Made by a program: the position numbers and the translations under genes
Shown: positions 1-10,500 of the stretch, piece after piece
Numbering within the stretch: position 1 is the first letter of the stretch
How the letters are laid out: each line of letters starts with the position of its first letter
The notes under the pieces: model-generated
Seen by the model: only the letters and a program-made list of their open reading frames with translations
Told to the model about the DNA's origin: nothing
Database searches by the model: none
Source: a virus
Length of the DNA: 35,813 nucleotides
Reading direction: 5' to 3' (one strand)
Virus record (IMG/VR): IMGVR_UViG_3300025646_000160
Span: 1-35,813 of that record

Positions 1-1517
1 TGATATCGACCTAAATAAATTAAATCATAACCTTCATCTAAAAGTTCATATACTTCATTCCAAGGTACTTGATGATCAATTTTAAAATCGTCTTCAAGGA
101 TTAAAGTTGCTTCTCTTTCATCAGCATAGGTATCAACCCAAATATCAATGTGGGATAAAGCACATCCTACTTCACCATCTGTAACTTCTCGTGTGTACCA
201 GTCTACAGAATGATCAATTTTCCAAAGTGGATTCTTTTTAATCCCATATTGTCTGTAAGTATCAGCTGTAAAGTTTTTAGCATCAAAACCATCTTTAATC
301 CAATATTTCCATTCATTAGGAATATTGACTTCTAAAAGTTTATTTGCAATATGTTCGTGGTTATCTTCAATCGTCGTAATATAAGCAAAATCAATCATAG
401 GTAATACTTTTATTAATTTATCCCACTTTTTAACAACAACTGACCATCTATTTCTCCAAGCATAATAATTTGCAGCATCTAAATCTATTTCGTCTTCAAA
501 ATTTTCTAAATTAAATCCGTGTAGTGTTTCTTTTAATCCTGCTGTCTCAAAGGTAACGGGTTTTACCATACAAGCCAACATTTCTAATGCTGTTATGCAA
601 AAAGTTTCTTCATAGTCAGAAGGATAATACCAAAATTCACTAGATTTTAATAGTTCTATATATTCTTTTCGACCTAATGTACCAAGAAATTCAACATCTT
701 CCAAGCTATCTAATAATGAAATAAAATTTTCTTCAAAATATTCTAAACCATACTCAGGTGTAGATATTTTTAATTGAGCTTGAGGGTATTTTTCTTTTAT
801 AGAAGGCCAATCCTCTATTACTTTTGCTAAACCTCTTTCAGCGTGTGAGGTATAAACAAATTGGTAAGGAATTTTTTTAAAATATTTAGAATGAACTTTA
901 TTTTGTCTTTTTTTAGAAATACCTAATTCTAAATCAATTGGTTGATCTAAATTTGTTTTTCTATCAGTTCCAGAAGCATTTATAATATCAGTTGTATTTA
1001 AACCATTCCCAATAACTTGTATTTTATCTTTAGTTTCTGGGAATTGTTCTATAAATTTATTTTTATGCCATTTAGTTAGACATACTATATGGGTTAATTT
1101 TTCGTGCAATAAAAGGTCACGACCACCATTTGGTAAATCTTCTCCTCTCCACCAAGGGAAAAAGTCTATGTTATGTACCCAAAATATTGACTTTGAATAA
1201 TTTAATTCTTCAAATTCTTTTAAATAGTGAATATAGCTGGTTGCAATAATCCAGTCTATTTTTTTATTTCCTATTTCTTTTTTAAAATTCTCAGTAGTTC
1301 TAAATTTAACTAAAAGTTGATTAGTTTTATCTTTTAATTTAGGATTTTGATAATCTCCTTCTATTACATCTCCAACAACATAAACTTCATACCCTAAGTT
1401 AATTAGAGAAAAAGCTAAGGAGAGTACAGATTGCTCTGTACCTCCTAAACCTGTTGTTAAAAATGTATCAGGATTCCAGTGTGTGGACTGGTAACCAGTG
1501 TAAAGAACTATTTTCAT
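1..1517 (-). CDS. Two-domain glycosyltransferase (GT4-like plus GT25-like), 3' end outside the window
   Basis: My own translation from the ATG at 1517 stays open for 505 codons to the window edge, so the C-terminus is missing. The N-terminal ~330 residues look like a GT-B fold GT4 enzyme: an early GLGGTEQSVLSLAF segment, a TSHAERGLAKVIEDWP segment, then YPSDYEETFCITALEMLA, the usual nucleotide-sugar site with its E-x7-E pattern. From about residue 376 a second domain resembles family GT25: GEVGCALSHIDIW, then LILEDDF with the acidic metal-binding cluster at E475-D477, then YDLIYLGR. GT25 contains bacterial lipooligosaccharide transferases and animal procollagen galactosyltransferases (known family facts). 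The gene follows three collagen-like genes after a 27-nt spacer, so these fibres are the likely acceptors (inference). It could instead modify host surface glycans. Donor sugar and acceptor residue cannot be read from the sequence. Confidence 0.8.
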   Translation of the reverse strand, partial: MKIVLYTGYQSTHWNPDTFLTTGLGGTEQSVLSLAFSLINLGYEVYVVGDVIEGDYQNPKLKDKTNQLLVKFRTTENFKKEIGNKKIDWIIATSYIHYLKEFEELNYSKSIFWVHNIDFFPWWRGEDLPNGGRDLLLHEKLTHIVCLTKWHKNKFIEQFPETKDKIQVIGNGLNTTDIINASGTDRKTNLDQPIDLELGISKKRQNKVHSKYFKKIPYQFVYTSHAERGLAKVIEDWPSIKEKYPQAQLKISTPEYGLEYFEENFISLLDSLEDVEFLGTLGRKEYIELLKSSEFWYYPSDYEETFCITALEMLACMVKPVTFETAGLKETLHGFNLENFEDEIDLDAANYYAWRNRWSVVVKKWDKLIKVLPMIDFAYITTIEDNHEHIANKLLEVNIPNEWKYWIKDGFDAKNFTADTYRQYGIKKNPLWKIDHSVDWYTREVTDGEVGCALSHIDIWVDTYADEREATLILEDDFKIDHQVPWNEVYELLDEGYDLIYLGRY

Positions 1518-1544
1518 ATAACGTTTTTTGTTGATACATATCTA

Positions 1545-3584
1545 TTAAATTGAAGTAGCGTATGAAGTTACTACACCATTTGTATGGTTTATTACAATCC
1601 AAGGAGCAGCTTGGCCTCCTCTTGAAGTGTTAGCTACTTGTATAGCTCCAGTTCTACCACCAATACCAGCACCATAAGATTGAGCTGAAGGACCTGCAGG
1701 ACCCGTAGGACCTTGTGGACCAACTGGACCCGGAGCACCTGGAGGGCCAAAAGAACCAGTAGGGCCTGGAGCACCAACCGGGCCTTTAGCACCAGGGTTA
1801 GCAGGACCTGTAGGACCTTGGGCACCCCCTGGACCAGGACCACCAACAGGGCCGGGTGCACCTGTAGGACCTTGAGGACCAACAGGACCAGGAGCACCTA
1901 CGGGACCAGGAGCATTAGTAGGACCTTGTGCTCCAATAGGGCCCGGAGCACCAGTACCTCCAATAGGACCTTTTGCTCCTCCAGGACCTGGAGAACCAGG
2001 GCCACCAATAGGACCAGGAGCACCTGCAGCTCCAGGAGCATTTTGTGGACCTTGAACACCTTTAGGACCTTGAGCTCCACCAGGACCTGGCGCGCCTACT
2101 GGACCTTTTGCTCCCCCTCCACCTGTTGGACCTACTGGACCAATAGGACCGGGACCACCAATTGGGCCTGGAGCACCTGTAGGACCTTGTGGACCTTTTG
2201 CACCTTTAGGTCCTTGACCTCCAGTACCTCCAATAGGTCCTTTAATACCTTGAGGACCAGGAGCACCTGGACCTCCTATAGGACCTGGAGCACCTGTAGG
2301 ACCTGGGTTACCTGTGGGACCTTGAGCTCCTGTAAAACCTTTAGGGCCTCCAATACCTGTTCCTCCAATAGGACCTTTGGCGCCTTGGGGTCCTTTAGCT
2401 CCTGGAGGACCTGTAGGACCTTGAGGACCATTAGGACCTGGAGCACCTGTAGGACCTTTACTTCCTATGGGACCTTTATCACCACCAGGACCAGTTGCAC
2501 CACCACCACCAGTATTACCTTTAGGACCAGTTGCTCCTGGGGTACCTTGTGGGCCTTGGCTACCTAAAGCACCTTGAGGTCCTTTTGGACCTATTGTCCC
2601 TGGTGATGCCGGAGGACCACCAGGGCCTGTTGCTCCACCTTCACCTTTAGGACCTACAGGGCCTTGTGCTCCTGTATTTCCTTTAGGACCTGTAATGCCT
2701 TTTGGGCCTATAGCACCAGGACCTCCTTGAGGACCTTTAGGACCAGTAGGACCTTGAGCTCCTGTTGGACCTTTTGGACCAGTGGGGCCCTGACTACCTG
2801 TACTACCTTTTGGTCCTGTAGGACCTATTAAGCCTGGGGCTCCTTGACCTGCAGGGGCGCCAATAGGACCTTTAGCACCTGTAGGACCTTGCCCCCCAGT
2901 ACTACCTTTAGGTCCGATTGGTCCTTGTGCTCCAGTATCTCCTTTTTGACCTTTTGGTCCTAGAGGACCTTGAACACCTTTTGGACCTTGTCCACCTTGA
3001 CCTCCAGTGTTACCTTTAGGACCATCTCCACCTTGTATACCTTTTTGACCTTTAGGTCCTAATGGACCTTGTGGGCCTTTTGGACCTTGAATACCAACAG
3101 CTCCAGGAGCACCACCATCGCCAGGAACACCTGTATCACCTTTTGGTCCTTTAGGACCTACAGGACCTTGTGAACCTATACTACCAGGAGCACCTTGATC
3201 ACCTTTTTGACCCTTAGGACCTATAGGACCTTGTGCACCTGTTACACCTTTTTGACCTTTTTCACCTTTAATTGTTACTGCGGATCCACCATTGCCAATA
3301 ACTTTAATTGTACCGGCAGTTGAGTTTATATATAAAGTGCCCTCGTCAGCTCCAACGGGATCTGATGATAATGTAGGAATTTTTAATATAGAAGAATTAT
3401 CTAAAACAACATCAGTTGGTGATAATTTTATAACATCAGTTGCTCCTCTTTTAACAGATAAATCACCTGAAGCAATGCTTAACTCAGTTTGGGGTAAGCC
3501 CGCAATAGAGCCAGAGATACTTGTAGTACCTCTAGCAAATGTTATGCTTCCTGATTCGGGGATTATTTTTACTGTGTTAGCCAT
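1545..3584 (-). CDS. Collagen-like fibre protein (679 aa), proline-rich
   Basis: Residues 1-105 form a non-collagenous head that starts MANTVKIIP and is paralogous to the heads of the next two genes upstream. Residues ~106-632 are Gly-X-Y triplets rich in GPT, GPK, GQK, GAP and GPI. Lysine sits almost always at the Y position, and K-G-D/E pairs known to stabilise triple helices occur. The last ~45 residues are a short non-repetitive tail. A triple helix of ~527 residues would be about 150 nm long. The glycine register is broken in a few places (for example PPASPG, PQNAPG, PTNAPG and PANPG). The ATG overlaps the stop of the preceding gene (TAATG), indicating translational coupling, and the glycosyltransferase gene follows. 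A role as tail or head fibre is inferred from context. Confidence 0.9.
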   Translation of the reverse strand: MANTVKIIPESGSITFARGTTSISGSIAGLPQTELSIASGDLSVKRGATDVIKLSPTDVVLDNSSILKIPTLSSDPVGADEGTLYINSTAGTIKVIGNGGSAVTIKGEKGQKGVTGAQGPIGPKGQKGDQGAPGSIGSQGPVGPKGPKGDTGVPGDGGAPGAVGIQGPKGPQGPLGPKGQKGIQGGDGPKGNTGGQGGQGPKGVQGPLGPKGQKGDTGAQGPIGPKGSTGGQGPTGAKGPIGAPAGQGAPGLIGPTGPKGSTGSQGPTGPKGPTGAQGPTGPKGPQGGPGAIGPKGITGPKGNTGAQGPVGPKGEGGATGPGGPPASPGTIGPKGPQGALGSQGPQGTPGATGPKGNTGGGGATGPGGDKGPIGSKGPTGAPGPNGPQGPTGPPGAKGPQGAKGPIGGTGIGGPKGFTGAQGPTGNPGPTGAPGPIGGPGAPGPQGIKGPIGGTGGQGPKGAKGPQGPTGAPGPIGGPGPIGPVGPTGGGGAKGPVGAPGPGGAQGPKGVQGPQNAPGAAGAPGPIGGPGSPGPGGAKGPIGGTGAPGPIGAQGPTNAPGPVGAPGPVGPQGPTGAPGPVGGPGPGGAQGPTGPANPGAKGPVGAPGPTGSFGPPGAPGPVGPQGPTGPAGPSAQSYGAGIGGRTGAIQVANTSRGGQAAPWIVINHTNGVVTSYATSI

Positions 3585-5566
3585 TATGGAGTTGTAAAGT
3601 TTTCATATAAGCCTTGCTGAACATCTATTTTTCTGGCACCACCTGGGTAGCTTATAGTCACAAGGAAGGATTCAGTCCCAGCGGTTCCAGCAGGTCCAGG
3701 GCTACCTATAGGTCCTTTTGGACCTTGAGCACCTCCAGGACCAGGACCACCAGCAGGTCCAGTAGGTCCAATAGGGCCAGGTGCACCCGTAGGGCTAGGA
3801 CCAGGATTACCTACCGGGCCTTTATTTCCAGGTGCTCCAGTTGGACCTTGAACACCCTTATTACCTCCGCCTCCTCCTGGACCTTGGACACCTTTTGGAC
3901 CTTGTGGGCCTGTAGCACCAGTAGGACCTGTAGGACCTTGTGCTGCTGAGGGACCAATAGGACCTGGGGCACCTGTTGGACCTTGAGCTCCACCAGGACC
4001 ATTTGGTCCTTGAACACCTTTAGGTCCTTGTGTACCTGGGTTACCTTGAGGTCCAGTTGCACCAATAGGTCCTTTAGGACCTTGACCTCCAATAGGGCCA
4101 GGAGCACCTACAGGACCTGGAGCACCTGTATTAGTTGCAGGACCCTGAACACCTTTAGGGCCTTGAGATCCAGTACCTCCAATAGGCCCTTTATCACCAG
4201 CAACAGTGCCTGTAGCGCCTGTGGGTCCAACAGGACCTGGAGCACCTATAGGTCCGGGTTGTCCTGTATTTGTATTAGGACCTTGAACTCCTTTATTACC
4301 AGGACCTCCTTGTGGGCCAGGTCCACCCGTACTACCTTTTGGTCCTGTAGGACCAGTAGGACCAATAGGTCCGGGTGCACCTACAGGACCTGGAGCTCCA
4401 GTTACACCTTTTGCACCTGGAGTTACGTTAGGACCTTGTCCTCCAGTATTACCTTTAGGACCAACTGGACCTGGTGCTCCTGTTGGACCTTTAGATCCAA
4501 TTGCTCCAGGTGCACCAGTTGCACCTACATTACCAGGAACTCCATTAGGTCCCTTAGGAGCTAGACCACCACCAAATCCTTGTGGACCCTTAGGTCCAGT
4601 TGGACCCTGTGCTCCCGGTCCTAAACCAGGACCTCCTTGTGCGCCTGGATCGCCTTGTGGTCCTTTAGGACCTTGACCTCCTGTAGCACCTCCAGCACCT
4701 GGGGCTCCTAAAATACCTTTAGGACCTTGTATACCTTTTTGTCCTTTAGGACCAGGATTACCACCAGGTCCTGTATTACCTTTAGGACCACCAGGCCCTA
4801 TTGCACCAGGAGCACCTGCTCCACCTTTGGGTCCAGTAGGACCTTGAACGCCTTTATTACCTTTAGGTCCTACATTTCCTTTTGGACCAATAGCACCAGG
4901 TGCTCCTTGAGCTCCAACAATACCTTTAGGACCTTGTTCACCTTGAGCACCTGTTGCACCTACAGTTGTTGAACCTTGAGGTCCTTTTACACCTATAATA
5001 CCTGGAGCTCCTGTATCACCTCCACCACCTGGGTTTCCAATAGGACCTGGGGCTCCTCCAACTGTATTACCTTGAGGACCTTTATCACCTATAGCTCCTT
5101 GAGGACCTTGAGCACCATTTGCTCCAGGTTCACCACCTTCACCTTTTTGACCTTTAGGTCCTGATGGTCCTTGAGGTCCTTTGGGACCTTGAATACCTTT
5201 TTCTCCTCCTACACCATTTGTAGTAGGACCTTGACTACCAGGAGCACCTGTAGCTCCTGAAGTACCTTTTGTACCACCTGTAATACCTCCTGAAATTAAA
5301 CTACGTGTGGTATCGTCAAATGCAATTTCACCTGTAGTAGCAGAAGTTTTAGTAGGGATAGTTAATGTAATATTATTATCAACCTGTACTTTTTTAGTCC
5401 CAGGGACAATATTTAAAATATCTTGTGAACCTGACGAGAAAGAAAAAACACCAGAATTAATATCTGTAACAATCGCATCGTTACTTAAACTAGATGAAAT
5501 ATTTGTAACATTACTATCAAACGTAATGCTACTTTCACCTGGTATTATTCTTATTGTTTTTGCCAT
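3584..5566 (-). CDS. Collagen-like fibre protein (660 aa), proline-rich
   Basis: The head (residues 1-~94, starting MAKTIRIIP) is homologous to those of both flanking collagen-like genes. Residues ~95-629 are Gly-X-Y triplets ([15 protein letters not shown]). The C-terminal ~30 residues ([17 protein letters not shown]) resemble the tail of the 657-aa neighbour. This copy has the most register breaks, including stretches around [24 protein letters not shown] and GGGLAPKG, which would make the rod more kinked. It starts 12 nt after the previous stop, and that spacer consists of the TATTTATA motif. The arrangement of head, long triple helix and small tail suggests a trimeric fibre. Attachment site and receptor are unknown. 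Confidence 0.9.
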   Translation of the reverse strand: MAKTIRIIPGESSITFDSNVTNISSSLSNDAIVTDINSGVFSFSSGSQDILNIVPGTKKVQVDNNITLTIPTKTSATTGEIAFDDTTRSLISGGITGGTKGTSGATGAPGSQGPTTNGVGGEKGIQGPKGPQGPSGPKGQKGEGGEPGANGAQGPQGAIGDKGPQGNTVGGAPGPIGNPGGGGDTGAPGIIGVKGPQGSTTVGATGAQGEQGPKGIVGAQGAPGAIGPKGNVGPKGNKGVQGPTGPKGGAGAPGAIGPGGPKGNTGPGGNPGPKGQKGIQGPKGILGAPGAGGATGGQGPKGPQGDPGAQGGPGLGPGAQGPTGPKGPQGFGGGLAPKGPNGVPGNVGATGAPGAIGSKGPTGAPGPVGPKGNTGGQGPNVTPGAKGVTGAPGPVGAPGPIGPTGPTGPKGSTGGPGPQGGPGNKGVQGPNTNTGQPGPIGAPGPVGPTGATGTVAGDKGPIGGTGSQGPKGVQGPATNTGAPGPVGAPGPIGGQGPKGPIGATGPQGNPGTQGPKGVQGPNGPGGAQGPTGAPGPIGPSAAQGPTGPTGATGPQGPKGVQGPGGGGGNKGVQGPTGAPGNKGPVGNPGPSPTGAPGPIGPTGPAGGPGPGGAQGPKGPIGSPGPAGTAGTESFLVTISYPGGARKIDVQQGLYENFTTP

Positions 5567-5570
5567 TATA

Positions 5571-5578
5571 TATAAATA
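5571..5578 (-). promoter_or_regulatory. TATTTATA intergenic motif before the 660-aa collagen-like gene
   Basis: The sense strand reads TAA-TATTTATATATA-ATG, so the motif begins right after the upstream stop and ends 4 nt before the start codon. That is too close for a promoter with an ordinary leader unless the mRNA is leaderless. It could also be a processing or initiation element. Confidence 0.35.
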
Positions 5579-7552
5579 TTATGCTGATAAGGCATACCCG
5601 TTCTGTATTTGCATATTTCCTCCTTTATAACCACCCCAACTCACAGTTGTATTATAAAATGAATTTGGAGCTGCACCTTTAGGACCTACAGGACCTGGTG
5701 CACCAATTGGTCCTTTAGGACCTTGAGTTTCTGTACCTGTACCTGGAGAACCTGTAGGACCTTGAGGACCTTTAGCTCCTAAGGGGCCTAGGTTACCTAT
5801 AGGACCTGGAGCACCAGTTGGGCCAGTTCCTCCAATAGGACCTTTTGCACCTCCAGGGCCGGGTGCTCCAATAGGACCTTTAGCTCCTCCAGGACCACCT
5901 GGACCAATGGCACCTGGTGCACCTACAGGACCTTTAGGTGAAGTAGGACCTTGACTTCCTTTAGCACCTGGACCACCAATAGGGCCTGGACCTCCAACTG
6001 GACCTTTTGCTCCAGGAGGACCTCCATATCCAATACCACCTGGTGCTCCTACAGGTCCTGGTGCACCACCTGGACCTCCTGGACCTTGAACACCTTTTGG
6101 ACCTTGAGAACCAGTAGGGCCAGGACCACCAATAGGACCTTTTGCTCCTCCGGGGCCTGTTGGACCAACGGGACCAGGTGCACCTGTAGGTCCAATAGGA
6201 CCTGGAGCACCTGTAGGACCCTGACCACCGCCAGGACCTTGAACACCTTTAGGACCAGGACCACCAATTGGTCCTTTTGCTCCAGGAGGACCTGGAATAC
6301 CTATACTACCTGGGGCACCATCACCGCCTTGAAAGCCTGTATTACCTTGAGGACCCTGTGTTCCTTTAGGGCCTTGACCTCCTGTAGCCCCTGTGGCTCC
6401 TATAGCTCCTGGAACACCTGTGGGACCAGTAGCACCACCACCACCTTGAGGACCTTGTCCTCCAGTACTTCCCTTAGGGCCAGTTGGACCTTGAGAACCT
6501 GTAGGACCTTTTGGTCCTATAACACCTTTATTACCTATTAAACCAGGAGTACCAGGTGCACCTACGGGGCCTGTACCTCCTTGTGGACCTTGTGTACCAG
6601 GTGAACCTGGAGTACCTGTTGTACCTTTAGGACCTTTTGTACCTATAGAACCTGGAGCACCTGTTGGACCTTTAGGACCAGTAGCACCATTGGCACCAGT
6701 AGGACCAGCAGCTCCGGTTACACCTATAAGACCAACACCACCAGGAGCACCTACAATGCCTTTTACTCCAATTGGACCTTGAGCTCCATTTGGACCTTTA
6801 GGACCAACTAAACCTGTAGGTCCTCTATCACCAGTATCAACTGATGTACTTCCTTTAGGGCCTGTAGGTCCTTGTGAACCTGGACTACCTGTTGGTCCCT
6901 TAGGAGCAACTATACCAGGAGCACCTGTAGGGCCTTTAGCACCTTTTACACCAATAGGGCCTGGAGTTCCAATAGGACCCTGAGCTCCAGGATTACCTGT
7001 AATACCTTTAGGACCTGTTGGTCCTTGATCTCCTTGGGGTCCTTTAGTACCAATAGGGCCAGGGGTACCAATAGGACCTTGTGGTCCTTGATTACCTTTA
7101 GCACCTTTAAATCCTTTAGTACCCTTTTGACCGGGTATAAGCGTTGTACCAACGGGGCCGGGTGCACCTATATCACCTCCACCGCCTGTTGGACCTTTTG
7201 TGCCTTTAGGGCCTATATTACCGGGAGAACCGGTACCTCCTTTAACACCTTTATCACCACCATAAACAACTCCACCAGTAGTAACAATACCAACTTGGTT
7301 TTGAGCACTATTAAATCCAATAGTTGCAGGAGGAGCTCCTGGGGGTGGAAATGTAGGTTTAACTGGGATTTTAAAACTAGCAGTATCAGGGACTTGAACT
7401 ATACTACCTGTAATAGATAGTATAGTATCGCCCCCTTCATCTTGGAATTTAAGTGTATTTGTTGAATCGAAGTTGATACTTAGGATATTTCCTGAGCCAT
7501 CTTCAAAATCAATGTTCGCCAAATTTGGCGTTATTTTTACACCTTTTGCCAT
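5579..7552 (-). CDS. Collagen-like fibre protein (657 aa), proline-rich
   Basis: The head (residues 1-~98, starting MAKGVKITP) is paralogous to the heads of the 660- and 679-aa proteins. Residues ~99-627 are Gly-X-Y triplets with abundant GPK, GAK, GAP, GPI and GPT. A ~30-residue tail contains WGGYKGGNMQIQNG. The rod length (~528 residues) nearly equals that of the two paralogues, so the three probably arose by tandem duplication, with length maintained or recently inherited. Register interruptions include TTLIPGQKG, IVAPKG, TSVDTGDRG and PTSPKG. The gene is the first of the proline-type trio and follows the giant Ser/Thr-type fibre after a 25-nt spacer. Its structural role is inferred. Confidence 0.9.
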   Translation of the reverse strand: MAKGVKITPNLANIDFEDGSGNILSINFDSTNTLKFQDEGGDTILSITGSIVQVPDTASFKIPVKPTFPPPGAPPATIGFNSAQNQVGIVTTGGVVYGGDKGVKGGTGSPGNIGPKGTKGPTGGGGDIGAPGPVGTTLIPGQKGTKGFKGAKGNQGPQGPIGTPGPIGTKGPQGDQGPTGPKGITGNPGAQGPIGTPGPIGVKGAKGPTGAPGIVAPKGPTGSPGSQGPTGPKGSTSVDTGDRGPTGLVGPKGPNGAQGPIGVKGIVGAPGGVGLIGVTGAAGPTGANGATGPKGPTGAPGSIGTKGPKGTTGTPGSPGTQGPQGGTGPVGAPGTPGLIGNKGVIGPKGPTGSQGPTGPKGSTGGQGPQGGGGATGPTGVPGAIGATGATGGQGPKGTQGPQGNTGFQGGDGAPGSIGIPGPPGAKGPIGGPGPKGVQGPGGGQGPTGAPGPIGPTGAPGPVGPTGPGGAKGPIGGPGPTGSQGPKGVQGPGGPGGAPGPVGAPGGIGYGGPPGAKGPVGGPGPIGGPGAKGSQGPTSPKGPVGAPGAIGPGGPGGAKGPIGAPGPGGAKGPIGGTGPTGAPGPIGNLGPLGAKGPQGPTGSPGTGTETQGPKGPIGAPGPVGPKGAAPNSFYNTTVSWGGYKGGNMQIQNGYALSA

Positions 7553-7566
7553 TTACTGGTAATTTA

Positions 7567-7576
7567 TAATAAATAT
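7567..7576 (-). promoter_or_regulatory. TATTTATTA variant motif before the 657-aa collagen-like gene
   Basis: The sense strand reads ATATTTATTATAAAT, 3 nt after the upstream stop and about 15 nt before the ATG. It is a one-base variant of the motif found at other junctions. Confidence 0.3.
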
Positions 7577-7577
7577 G

Positions 7578-10500
7578 TTATGAAAGCACTCTATATTCAA
7601 CTAATAGCGGATCATTGAACTTTCTTTCTGCGTGTACTATGTAGTAAGCATTTACATCACCACAATCACATCCTACTAGGATTTGAGTAGAGTTAGCTTC
7701 TATTACATAATGTGTGCAAGAACTTCCAATGGGCGTTAATTGAACTGTAATTGTATTTTCATAAATCAAATCTTTCCAGTATTCGGGAAGTATAATTAAT
7801 CCATTTGATTCAACTTTACCTCTAACATAAACACCTCTTTCAGGACCTTCAAGAACTGAGTAACGTAATCTCCAACCTTCTTTTGTTGGGTGGGGGATAT
7901 CGAAGTTCTTTTCTTCAGCATTTAAGGTAACACAATCTATTTGTTGTGCATTTATGTTTCCAGTAACATCAAGTAAACTACCATCAAACTTAAGATTAGC
8001 TTCACCATTAAGAAGTCCTGCAGTACCTGTACCTGTAATTACGTAGTTGTTTACGTTATTATTGATAGTTGCGGCACCTGATGTTCCTGATGAACCTGAA
8101 GTACCTGAAGATCCACTAGTTCCTGAAGAGCCTGATGTTCCAGAGCTTCCTGAAGTACCAGATGATCCACTTGATCCTGAAGTACCTGAGCTACCGCTTG
8201 TACCTGAACTTCCACTTGTGCCTGAACTTCCACTTGTGCCTGAACTTCCAGAGCTACCTGAAGTACCTGATGATCCAGCAGTACCTGAAGATCCTGCTGT
8301 GCCAGATGAACCTGAAGTACCTGATGAACCAGAAGATCCTGAAGTGCCTGATGAACCTGAAGTGCCTGAGCTGCCTGAAGTACCTGAACTTCCAGAGCTA
8401 CCTGAAGTACCTGATGAACCAAATCCTGAAGTACCAGATGAACCTGATGAACCAGAAGTACCTGATGAACCACTTGTACCTGAACTGCCTGAAGTTCCTG
8501 AAGAACCTGAGCTGCCTGAAGTACCTGAACTTCCTGAAGAACCTGAAGTACCTGATGAACCTGAAGTTCCTGAAGATCCTGCTGTACCAGATGATCCAGA
8601 TGAACCTGAAGTACCTGATGAACCTGATACACCTGAAGTTCCTGATGAACCTGAAGTTCCTGATGAACCTGAAGTTCCAGAGCTTCCTGAAGATCCAGAA
8701 GTGCCAGCTGTACCTGATGAACCTGCGGTACCACTTGAACCCGCAGTGCCAGATGATCCTGATGAACCTGAGGTTCCAGCAGTACCTGAAGAACCTGAAG
8801 TTCCTGATGAACCTGAAGTTCCTGAAGATCCTGAAGAACCACTTGTACCTGCAGTACCAGATGATCCAGCTGTACCAGATGATCCGGCTGTACCAGATGA
8901 ACCTGAACTACCTGAAGTACCTGCGGTGCCTGAAGAACCTGAAGTACCTGAGCTACCTGAAGTACCAGAGCTTCCTGATGAACCTGAAGTTCCGGCTGTA
9001 CCTGAAGATCCAGCTGTACCACTTGAACCAGCAGTGCCAGATGATCCTGATGAACCTGATGTTCCAGCAGTACCTGAAGATCCTGAAGTGCCTGAGCTGC
9101 CTGAAGTACCTGAACTTCCTGAAGAGCCTGAAGTTCCTGCTGTACCTGAAGATCCAGCTGTACCTGATGATCCTGCTGTACCTGATGAACCTGAGCTACC
9201 TGAAGTACCAGAGCTTCCTGATGAACCTGATGTACCAGATGAACCTGAAGTACCACTTGAACCCGAAGATCCTGAAGTACCTGAACTACCTGATGAACCA
9301 GATGTACCTGAAGAACCTGCTGTACCAGATGAACCGGCAGTACCAGATGATCCAGATGAACCCGAGGTACCTGATGAACCACTTGAACCCGATGTTCCTG
9401 ATGAACCTGAAGTTCCTGATGAACCTGAAGTTCCTGAGCTACCTGATGAACCTGAGGTACCAGCTGTACCTGAAGATCCAGCAGTACCTGATGATCCAGA
9501 TGAACCAGAAGTACCAGCACTACCTGAAGTTCCACTTGAACCTGAAGTACCTGAACTACCAGAACTTCCTGAAGTACCTGATGATCCAGAAGATCCTGAA
9601 GTACCTGCAGTACCTGAAGATCCAGCAGTACCTGAAGAACCAGATGAACCTGATGTTCCAGCAGAACCTGAGGTACCAGATGATCCTGAAGTACCACTTG
9701 AACCCGAAGATCCTGAAGTACCTGAACTACCTGATGAACCAGATGTACCCGAAGAACCTGCTGTGCCTGAAGATCCTGCTGTACCAGATGAGCCAGATGA
9801 GCCTGAAGTACCGGCGGTACCACTTGAGCCACTAGTACCAGAAGAGCCTGAAGTGCCTGAAGATCCAGATGAACCTGAAGTACCTGCGGTACCTGAAGAT
9901 CCAGCTGTACCTGATGATCCTGCTGTACCTGAAGAACCAGATGATCCTGAAGTACCTGCTGATCCTGAAGTGCCTGAGGAACCTGAAGTACCTGAACTAC
10001 CTGAAGAACCCGAAGTTCCTGATGAACCCGAAGATCCTGAAGTACCAGATGAACCTGAAGATCCAGCTGTGCCAGATGAACCTGAAGAACCAGATGTGCC
10101 TGAAGTTCCAGCGCTGCCTGAAGTACCGCTTGAACCAGATGAACCTGAAGAACCTGATGTACCTGATGAACCCGAGGTACCTGCAGTACCTGATGAGCCC
10201 GCAGTACCTGAACTACCTGCAGTACCTGATGAGCCACTTGAACCTGAAGTTCCGGCTGATCCTGAAGTACCTGAGCTGCCTGAAGTACCTGAAGTACCGG
10301 CTGAACCTGAAGTACCAGAAGTACCTGAAGATCCTGAAGTACCGCTTGATCCAGCTGTACCTGATGAACCTGAAGATCCAGAGGTACCACTAGTTCCAGC
10401 ACTACCTGAAGTACCGCTCGAACCTGATGTACCTGAAGAACCTGATGTACCTGATGAACCTGATGAACCTGAGGTACCAGATGTACCTGAAGAACCTGCA

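Noticed and set aside
1713-5164. Plus-strand open frames rich in Arg-Thr over the collagen-like genes
   Set aside because: They are the antisense reading of GGA-CCT-type collagen codons. Composition is low complexity with no start context.
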